Positions 9,912 to 18,000 of a stretch of 49,525 nt of DNA are shown piece after piece. The stretch comes from Candidatus Megaera endosymbiont of Nemacystus decipiens (GTDB lineage Bacteria; Pseudomonadota; Alphaproteobacteria; Rickettsiales; Rickettsiaceae). The first letter of the stretch is position 1; each line of letters starts with the position of its first letter. A model generated the notes under the pieces. The model saw only the letters and a program-made list of their open reading frames with translations, made no database searches and had not been told where the DNA came from. Position numbers and translations under genes: made by a program. The stretch is taken from assembly GCA_030036605.1 (NCBI GenBank), contig DAOTRE010000001.1, positions 126,457-175,981 on the forward strand, given 5' to 3'.

Positions 9912-10372
9912 ACCCTATCCGATTGTTGTTTGTTTTTTAAAAGCGATCTATTATTTTGAGCTATTTCTTTCGCTTTCAATAAATATTCTTCAAAAGAATT
10001 TGGATTCCATATCTCAAATACATCACCTTTCCCAACTATGTAGCTAGTATTTTCAATGTTTGCCATTTTAAGTAGGTTCGAAGGCAAAGTGACCCTTCCT
10101 TCGTTATCAAACGCTAAATGTATTGACTGACCAAGAACTACTGTCTCAAATGCATCTCTTTCGCTTGAATATGGATCAAGAGCCGCAATAATATCATTTA
10201 GGTTTTGCAAACGAGACATACCGCAAGCCTCTATGCACTTATTTCTAAAGGATGGGTAAGCTATTATTCCTCCATTATCTTCTTTTGCCAAAATACTACG
10301 ATAAGGCGCAGGAACTGAAACGCGTCCCTTTTTATCAACCTTATTAATGTATTTTGATAAGAAAATATTCAT
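9908..10372 (-). CDS. mraZ: transcriptional regulator MraZ
   Basis: KGRVSVPAPYRSIL and EGRVTLPSNLL, two AbrB-like repeats. First gene of the dcw-type cluster. Confidence 0.92.
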   Translation of the reverse strand: MNIFLSKYINKVDKKGRVSVPAPYRSILAKEDNGGIIAYPSFRNKCIEACGMSRLQNLNDIIAALDPYSSERDAFETVVLGQSIHLAFDNEGRVTLPSNLLKMANIENTSYIVGKGDVFEIWNPNSFEEYLLKAKEIAQNNRSLLKNKQQSDRV

Positions 10373-10420
10373 AAATTCTTTAGTTATTAACCTTCACTAC
10401 TTTGCATACTAGCACATAAT

Positions 10421-10470
10421 AATGGAAAAATATGGGATTTTATGGGAGTTTATGTGCTTATATGGAAAAT
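10421..10470 (-). promoter_or_regulatory. candidate MraZ operator: five TGGGA-like units at 10-bp spacing
   Basis: AATGGAAAAA/TATGGGATTT/TATGGGAGTT/TATGTGCTTA/TATGGAAAAT upstream of mraZ. Established: E. coli MraZ binds TGGGN repeats spaced by 5 bp in its own promoter region. Confidence 0.6.
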
Positions 10471-10602
10471 AATCTTTAAAAATGCGTGCGTCAAGTGATA
10501 TTTCAGTAACATTTCTATTTTTTAAGTAAGATTATTAAGTAGTTACTTTTAATTAACACTAAATAAAAAGCTGAAAATTTTAGAAGCTGAGATATAGGCA
10601 TA

Positions 10603-10630
10603 TTGATATTTTTATGTATTTTGCTAGAAT
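10603..10630 (+). promoter_or_regulatory. predicted sigma70-type promoter for pgi
   Basis: TTGATA, 16-nt spacer, TAGAAT; AAGGAG ribosome-binding site at 10645-10650. Confidence 0.5.
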
Positions 10631-10660
10631 CACTTTCAATTAAAAAGGAGCAATGTAGCA

Positions 10661-11914
10661 ATGAGAGTTAATTATAGTAATATCAATTTTAATACTGATG
10701 AATACAAAACTTCGCTTCATAAATCTGAAATTGCTAGCAAAAGCATTACTAATGAAATACTGGCTAAAAATCCTAATTATGGAATATTTGATTATGAAGA
10801 TTCCTATAAGCAATTGCAGGCTTTAAAACCAATTATAGACCACATAAATAATAGCTACACAGATCTAATTATCATCAGCATGGGCGGAGCTACTCTAAAT
10901 CCTCAATCTTTAGTTCAGCTAGCTGAGAAAACACTAGATCAAAATAATGGAATAAAACTACATTTTTTGGATAATACAGACCCAATCTATTACGCGCAAT
11001 TAATAAGCAAGGTCAACTTAAAAACTACTGCGGTAATTGCAATTAGCAATTCCGGTGAAACAATAGAGACTATTAGCTTAACCAGCGCCATGATCGCTTC
11101 ATTTAAAATGGCTGGAATTGCTTCAATCAAGAATCATTTTTATTTTATTACAAAACAAGGATCTTCTAGCTTAAGCTTGCTTGCAAAAGAAATAGGAGGG
11201 AAAATTATCTCACATAAAGAAAATATTAGCGGACGCTTTTCTGGTTTCACTAATGTCTCGACACTAGTGGCAACAATTGCTGGGGTTAATGCAGGTGAGT
11301 ATATTGAGGGTATGCAAAATACTTTAGATGATTTTATTAAGAATCCGGAAGCCTCTAAAGCTACTATATATGCTGCAGTTATAATGCTATTAAATAAACC
11401 TATAATGATTAATTTGGCTTACCTACAACAATTTTCTAGTTTTTTAGATTGGTATAACCAAATCATTGCAGAATCACTTGGCAAAAAAGAAAAAGGCATA
11501 ACGCCTGTGAAAAGCCTTGGCCCAAATGATCAACATAGCATGCTGCAATTATACCTTTCAGAGCGAAATGACAAATTTTATAATTTATTTTACGTTGATA
11601 ACTTACCCCAAAATATAAAACTGGATAGCAATATCAGTACAAAAAGCTTACAGCATTTCTCCTTATCTGAGGTTAATGACATTAATTTTGCAGCAACAAA
11701 ACAAACTTTAGAAGACCAAGATAAAAAGCTGCGCAGTATTATTCTGAATGACACCTCAGCAAGATCTATAGGACAACTGACATCAAATATGATGATGGAA
11801 ACGATAATTTTAGCTAAAATTATGGATATAAATCCTTTTGATCAGCCAAATGTAGAACTAATAAAAAATAATATAAGACTGAAACTGCTAGACTCGAGTT
11901 CCGAAAAACTTTGA
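10661..11914 (+). CDS. pgi: glucose-6-phosphate isomerase
   Basis: 417-aa SIS-fold protein: SMGGATLNPQSL, ISNSGETIETISL, SGRFSGFTNVS, AESLGKKEKGITPVKSLGPNDQHSMLQ. Confidence 0.85.
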   Translation: MRVNYSNINFNTDEYKTSLHKSEIASKSITNEILAKNPNYGIFDYEDSYKQLQALKPIIDHINNSYTDLIIISMGGATLNPQSLVQLAEKTLDQNNGIKLHFLDNTDPIYYAQLISKVNLKTTAVIAISNSGETIETISLTSAMIASFKMAGIASIKNHFYFITKQGSSSLSLLAKEIGGKIISHKENISGRFSGFTNVSTLVATIAGVNAGEYIEGMQNTLDDFIKNPEASKATIYAAVIMLLNKPIMINLAYLQQFSSFLDWYNQIIAESLGKKEKGITPVKSLGPNDQHSMLQLYLSERNDKFYNLFYVDNLPQNIKLDSNISTKSLQHFSLSEVNDINFAATKQTLEDQDKKLRSIILNDTSARSIGQLTSNMMMETIILAKIMDINPFDQPNVELIKNNIRLKLLDSSSEKL

Positions 11915-11932
11915 TACAATACGTAGGTTCTG

Positions 11933-11981
11933 TTGACATAGAGAATCGACGAAGTAATAATAACCTCTAGAAGTTATTATT
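11933..11981 (+). promoter_or_regulatory. predicted promoter with overlapping palindromic operator upstream of DUF2063-DoxX
   Basis: TTGACA (11933-11938), 17-nt spacer, AATAAT (11956-11961). Near-perfect 26-bp palindrome AATAATAACCTCTAGAAGTTATTATT at 11956-11981. ATG at 11988. Confidence 0.5.
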
Positions 11982-11987
11982 TATGAT

Positions 11988-12755
11988 ATGCAGAATTTAA
12001 AAGCAATACAAAGCGAGTTAATGCGTTTTATTTTTGACGAGAACTCCTCTGATCTATCTTGTATAAAAAATTTCAGTGGCATAAGCAGTGCTGAGCGTTT
12101 TCATATATGCAAAAATACTGTGATAAACAATTTATTGTCATCATTAAAAATCACTTATCCTGGTATCATTAGTATAATAGGAGCTTATTCTGCGGAAAAA
12201 GTGTTTAATTCTTACATACACAATGCGCAATATTTAAAACCCCGTAATCAAATTAATAATTTTGGAGATGAATTACCAGAGTTTATTAATTCAAAAAACA
12301 TTATAAAAACTTATCCATATTTAGGAGATTATGCCATGCTTGAGTTATTACGCTCAAAAAGCTACCATTCTCCTAAGAAAAAATATATGAAACCTGAAGA
12401 GATTCTCGATATTCTACAGTATAAAAATATAGATAATATAAAAATGTGCTTTAATGAATCTACTTATATTTTGAAAACTAACTGGCCACTAGATCTAGTG
12501 CAAGAATTAATAAATAAAAATAGAAATTTTAAGAAATATAAAATCAGGCCAGAAGCAAAACATATCTTAATATTTTCAGTCTCTGGAAAAGTTACTACAC
12601 TATATTTAACAAAAAAATACTGGACAGTGATTACTAAATTAATGCAAGGCAAAACCATATCTGAGTCAATTTCAGAAAATATAACTAAAACAAATTTAAC
12701 AGAGATAATAAAACTATTATTTCAAAATCAACTAATAACAAAAATTACAGCTTAA
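11988..12755 (+). CDS. DUF2063 (HvfC/BufC-type) protein
   Basis: N-terminal AERFHICKNTVINNLLSSLKITYPGIISIIG...YLGDYAMLELLR pattern. Downstream DoxX gene, a common DUF2063 neighbour. Confidence 0.7.
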   Translation: MQNLKAIQSELMRFIFDENSSDLSCIKNFSGISSAERFHICKNTVINNLLSSLKITYPGIISIIGAYSAEKVFNSYIHNAQYLKPRNQINNFGDELPEFINSKNIIKTYPYLGDYAMLELLRSKSYHSPKKKYMKPEEILDILQYKNIDNIKMCFNESTYILKTNWPLDLVQELINKNRNFKKYKIRPEAKHILIFSVSGKVTTLYLTKKYWTVITKLMQGKTISESISENITKTNLTEIIKLLFQNQLITKITA

Positions 12756-12759
12756 ACAT

Positions 12760-13227
12760 ATGTGCGATATTTTAAACAAGCCATCTATTAAATGCATTTT
12801 TTACATTTATATAAGAATCACTGGCTTTTTAGAAAAATATATTTTTTCTTTTTTGGTCTTTTTTATGCGTTTTTGGATAGCTAGAATTTTTTGGTATTCT
12901 GGAGTTCAAAAATTTCATAACTGGAGCTCGACACTGGCTCTGTTCAAATATGAGTACCGCGTTCCTTTTATTACCCCTGATATAGCAGCTTTTCTTGCCG
13001 CCTCTGCTGAGCTGACTATCCCGCCCCTGCTGGTTATAGGACTCGCAAGCAGGTTAGCCGCCATCCCACTTCTTATAATGACAATGGTAATACAATTCAC
13101 GTATCTGGACTTAATAGATCACCTATATTGGGCATTATTGCTATGCACTATAATATTCTACGGGCCAGGAAGATACTCTCTAGATTATATAATCAAGAAA
13201 AATTTCAACGATCTGAAATGGCTATAA
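12760..13227 (+). CDS. DoxX family membrane protein
   Basis: Multi-TM protein with RIFWYSGVQKFHNWSSTLALF and AELTIPPLLVIGLASRLAAIPLL. It starts 4 bp after DUF2063. Confidence 0.8.
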   Translation: MCDILNKPSIKCIFYIYIRITGFLEKYIFSFLVFFMRFWIARIFWYSGVQKFHNWSSTLALFKYEYRVPFITPDIAAFLAASAELTIPPLLVIGLASRLAAIPLLIMTMVIQFTYLDLIDHLYWALLLCTIIFYGPGRYSLDYIIKKNFNDLKWL

Positions 13228-13443
13228 GATCTTAAATCCCTTCCTTGGCGGAATGAACACGCTACCTGGCTCTTTAACAGCAGAGTCAGTAGGTTTTTCC
13301 ATTATACCAGCATAATAATTGCCATTTCTAATGAGGCTAACTATACTCCATCCATCATTCATCTCAAGCTCGATCTGCTTCATCTCTTGTTCGTTTTCTG
13401 CAAAAGCAACTAGTTTCTGCTCTATTTTTTTCATACACGACAC
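13222..13443 (-). CDS. small conserved-type hypothetical protein (possibly Rickettsiales-restricted)
   Basis: 73-aa ORF, MKKIEQKLVAFAENEQEMKQIELEMNDGWSIVSLIRNGNYYAGIMEKP. Convergent with doxX. Family not confirmed. Confidence 0.55.
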   Translation of the reverse strand: MSCMKKIEQKLVAFAENEQEMKQIELEMNDGWSIVSLIRNGNYYAGIMEKPTDSAVKEPGSVFIPPRKGFKIL

Positions 13444-13579
13444 TTTAATTACTAATTATTAATATAATATATTACAAAAACATTTATTTCGCAAGGAATA
13501 TATTAACCTTAACCAACTATAGATACATATATTTTTACAATCTAGAATTTATAAACTATAATGAACTCCGTTACAATAA

Positions 13580-14116
13580 TTGAACAAAAATAGTATGAAA
13601 AAAATAATTGATGAGCTAACATCAGTTTTAATTACATTAAACAAAAGCAAAGAAACACAAGATACTTTGACACAAACTATTGACAGAATATTTGCTCAAT
13701 CAAATGATATAGACTATTTGAAAAAAGAATTACTGAAAGAAATTAATAACCATGCTAAAAAAGCCCAAGAAAGGATTAAGGAAACTAATAAAACTACTGA
13801 TAACAAAAAAGTAACACCGCCAGAAGAAGAGCTGTCTGAAAATATTGAAAATTTTATTGATGACATGATAGAAATGCAAGGCTTAAGCAAGGTAAAGCAA
13901 TTTAATGTTAGCAACATTAACTCTAAAAAAAACCTTAAAAAGTTAATAAAAAATTTTGCCATATACGAAATATACAAAATAATGAATCCTAAAAGAATAG
14001 CCGGCGAAACAAAAAAAATGAATTATATAAATAACCTAGTATATGGTGGGAAAAAGCTTGCTCAAAGATATGAAGGTGGTAAAGCTTCAGACCTAAAAAA
14101 ATACGGAGAAAAATAA
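13580..14116 (+). CDS. hypothetical protein, coiled-coil/basic
   Basis: 178-aa ORF from TTG at 13580; ATG at 13595 is the more likely start. No family recognised. Confidence 0.5.
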   Translation: MNKNSMKKIIDELTSVLITLNKSKETQDTLTQTIDRIFAQSNDIDYLKKELLKEINNHAKKAQERIKETNKTTDNKKVTPPEEELSENIENFIDDMIEMQGLSKVKQFNVSNINSKKNLKKLIKNFAIYEIYKIMNPKRIAGETKKMNYINNLVYGGKKLAQRYEGGKASDLKKYGEK

Positions 14117-14181
14117 ATAAATCAGTCAAAACATTGAAACAAAAATCTGGCAGAGGGAGATAAGTTTCTAACTGTGTCAAA

Positions 14182-14499
14182 TCATAAGTCAACCTTCTCT
14201 ACTTTTTCTAACAAAGTATTAATGCATGATGAAAACTCATCAATCTCGCTTTGATGTTCCTTTTCAAGATTTTTTAATGCATCACCACCAGATAGACGAA
14301 TCTCAGACTGTTTAAATGCCATAAGCTTCAAAGCCACCATAACAAGTGCAAAATCGAAAGAAATATTACTATTACTACCAATAATATCTTTTAATTCTTT
14401 GTCTATCTTTGCAGCAACTTCAATTAGTTGCTCATGTTTTTCTTGTGGACATTCCAGGTTAAATTTTCTGTTACTTAGAGTTATTGTTATTGTTGACAT
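14182..14499 (-). CDS. zapA: cell division protein ZapA
   Basis: MSTITITLSNRKFNLECPQEKHEQLIEVAAKIDKELKDI...FDFALVMVALKLM matches the ZapA pattern. Confidence 0.85.
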   Translation of the reverse strand: MSTITITLSNRKFNLECPQEKHEQLIEVAAKIDKELKDIIGSNSNISFDFALVMVALKLMAFKQSEIRLSGGDALKNLEKEHQSEIDEFSSCINTLLEKVEKVDL

Positions 14500-14695
14500 A
14501 ATATGCTCTTATTTGCTCTAATTCTTTTACGTAATCCTTGATTTGTTCTAGTGTTTTTTCATGATTTTTTTCAAGATTTGAATTCTTCTTCTCCAGCTCA
14601 TGAATTAGCTTATTTTGCTTTTGAAGCTTTGATAACAACTTCTCAATCTTATAATCTAGCTCTTTAGTAAGAACTGTCCAGTGTCTTGTCTTCAT
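14471..14695 (-). CDS. small coiled-coil protein (ZapB-like topology)
   Basis: 74-aa, almost entirely coiled coil. Overlaps zapA and the rodZ-like ORF. Confidence 0.5.
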   Translation of the reverse strand: MKTRHWTVLTKELDYKIEKLLSKLQKQNKLIHELEKKNSNLEKNHEKTLEQIKDYVKELEQIRAYYVNNNNNSK

Positions 14696-15065
14696 TAGTA
14701 TAAATCAAATTATCTGTTATAGTTTGCTGATCTGTATCAATATCTTTAGCATACTTGTAGTATAAAGTAGTTATCATTAGTAGCAATAATAAAGATACAA
14801 AACATACCAAATATTTATTCACCCTATAATCCCTGACAGAAGATTTAATGACTGCTTTCTCTTGATTCTTTGAACTAGGGACTTCAATTTTTAGAAAATT
14901 ACAATAGCTTTTAATATAACCATTTAAATAAACTTCACCTGGTATATCAGAATAATCACCCCCTTCTATACTAATAATGTATTTTTTTCTTATTTTGAGT
15001 ATATTGGCAATATCTTCAATGCTGTAACCCTGCTTTTCTCTTTCTTCTTTTAAGATTAAGTTCAT
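14664..15065 (-). CDS. RodZ-like HTH_25 protein with a single TM helix, short C-terminus
   Basis: LKEEREKQGYSIEDIANILKIRKKYIISIEGGDYSDIPGEVYLNGYIKSYCNFL, then a TM helix (YLVCFVSLLLLLMITTLYY). Confidence 0.75.
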   Translation of the reverse strand: MNLILKEEREKQGYSIEDIANILKIRKKYIISIEGGDYSDIPGEVYLNGYIKSYCNFLKIEVPSSKNQEKAVIKSSVRDYRVNKYLVCFVSLLLLLMITTLYYKYAKDIDTDQQTITDNLIYTNEDKTLDSSY

Positions 15066-18000
15066 TCACTAATTTCCTCTAATTTTCTGATAGCAATTTC
15101 TAATTTTTTATTAGCCAGAATAATCATATTCAGGTCAACTGTTTCCTGTATCTTAATTTCTTCAATAAAATTAATAAATGTTGAAGAACATAACATGTTT
15201 TGTTTTAACCACTCATCTAGCTTAACACTAGAAGCTTTTAAACTCACTATTTGTACTAACCTTTTTTGTTTATCATAAAAATCATCCTTCAGTGATTGAA
15301 TAGATAGTTTATTCCAATATGATTCGTTATTTTGCATCTCGCACGCATGTCTAAGCCAATCAAGGCTGAGTTTCTCTCCACATTCAAAATACAACCCAGC
15401 TATATCCTTAGTTTTTTTATTGGTTTTGTTAGAAATATAAATTATATCAAATGCAGATATAAGAACTTCTAATATAGAAACGGAAGTAGCAAGAGGTTCA
15501 TTTACTCCTTCATCAGTATAATACTTAATTCTATTAAAAAACTTTGTTCTAACACTTCCAATCAATATGGAATCCATAGTAAGAGATAATTCTTGAACCT
15601 GAGCACTATATTTTTTAATTGCTTGTTCTATGTTAATCGAACCGTTACTATGGCGTATGAACCAGCTAATACCTCGTCGCATGCTTTTTATTAGATCAGT
15701 AAACATATCAATTTTGACCTTCAAATCTACACTACACTCAAGAGCAACTATTTCCTGCCATATGCTATCTAAATGGAAGATCTTTGATACTACTTCATAA
15801 GCACGCACTATCTCACTAATTGACGAGCCAGTATTTAATTTGATAGCATTAACTACCACTCCACCAAGTCGATTCACTAACTTATTTGTAATTATAGTAC
15901 GTACGATATCGTCACGCAAAGGGTGAGTTAATATCTCATTTTTGAAGTCCTTTTGCATTGTCTTAGGGAAATAATGCAATAAATCATCCTCAAAATGCTC
16001 GTCTTTAAGCACTGGGGAGTCTGACAAATCAAAATCTAACGACATCTTACTATATGACAGCAATACGGCAAGTTCAGGCCTTGTCATCCCCTCTCCTGCA
16101 CCAAATCTTCTTGCCAATTCCGCTTTACTTGGAAGAAATTCTACTTTACTATCAAGTAGTTTTGTTCTTTCGAGTTCTTTAATCAGTTGAGTAAATGACT
16201 CTATGTTAAACGCGGAAGATAAAGATGCAATTGTAATAGCCAAATGCTGATTGTGATTATCAAGCAATACTAAATCTTCCACCTGGCCAGTCATTTTCAA
16301 TAAGAGTTGGTTTCTCTGCTCATTGGATATTTTTTTGTTGTTAATAGCTAAGTTAAGAGCAATCTTAATATTCACCTCGTGGTCTGAACAATCCACACCT
16401 GCAGAATTATCAATAAAATCAGTATTAATTGCGCCCCCATTTAAAGCAAATTCTACTCTGCCTAATTGAGAAACGCCTAAATTTCCTCCTTCAGCTACTA
16501 CTTGCGCTCTTACTTCTGAACCATCTACACGCAAATTGTCGTTTGTTTTATCACCTATATCAATATTATTTTCTGTACTTGCTTTGATATAAGTCCCAAT
16601 TCCTCCATTCCACATTAGATCCACTTTGGATTTTAATATAAGGCGTATTAATTTTTCAGGCGGTATATTATTTTCCTCTGTATCCAGCAAAGATTGTGCC
16701 TGAGCACTTAATTCTAAAGTTTTTGCAGATCTAGGATAAATTGCCCCGCCTTTAGATAGTAATTTTTTATTGTAATCACTCCAAGAGCTCCTAGGCAAAT
16801 CAAACAGTCTTTTTCTCTCTTTAAAACTAACCTTACAATCTGGATCAGGATCAATAAAAATATGCTGATGATTGAATGCAGCAACCAACTTAATATGTTC
16901 TGACAATAGCATACCGTTACCAAACACATCACCAGACATATCGCCTATTCCAACTACTGTAAACGGCTCTTTTTGAACGTCAATGCCTTTATCCTGAAAA
17001 TGAGAGACAACAGAGATCCATCCACCTTTTGCCGTAATTCCCATTTTTTTGTGGTCATACCCAACAGAACCACCAGATGCAAAAGCATCTTTGAGCCAAA
17101 AATTATACTCCTTAGATACCTCATTGGCATGATCAGAAAAACTTGCCGTGCCTTTATCTGCAGCAACCACAAGGTATGGGTTAACATCATCATAAGCAAT
17201 AGTTTCCGCAGGTTGTACTATTTCATTATTGACTAGATTATCTGTTAAATCTAAAAGACCTCTTAGAAAATTTTGATAACACCCTACGACTTTGGATAAA
17301 TATTCTTCTCGCGTCATAGAACCTTGAGCGAAATTGACATAAAAAGTACCTTTTGAACCAATTGGAACAATAATTGTGTTTTTAGTCATTTGGGCTTTTA
17401 GCAACCCTAGAACTTCTCTACGATAATCTTCACCTCTATCTGACCATCTTATACCTCCTCTAGCAACCTTTCCCCCACGCAAATGTATTCCCTCAAACTC
17501 ATTTGCATAAACAAATATTTCCGCGTATGGAATCGGTAAAGGCAAATCAGGTACCTTTTCTGATCTCAGTTTAAATGAGAAGTAGTTTTTATACTTACCA
17601 TCTTTTGTTTTTTGATAAAAATTAGTTCTTAAAATAGCTTGTATTATCATTCTTACATTAGTCAGAATTTTATCTTCTGCGCTGCTATCTACCTCATCAA
17701 GATAGCCAGACATACTATCTATCAACTTTTTTTCCTCATACTGAGACTTTTTATCTGGTGAAAAAATTGCTTCAAATAAGCGAAAAAGCATCTCAGAATA
17801 TCTGTAGTGCTTAGCTAAGGTTTGCTGCACATATTCTTTGCTATAAATAAATCCTGTTTGATGTAAGTACGAGATTAAAGATTTCAATAATTTTATCTGA
17901 ACCCAATTAAACCCAGCCAAGGTAATGAGTTTCCCTAACGTATCACTAGCTAGTTCTTGACAACTAATTTTCTCCAAAGCTTCTTCAACATTGCTCTTTA

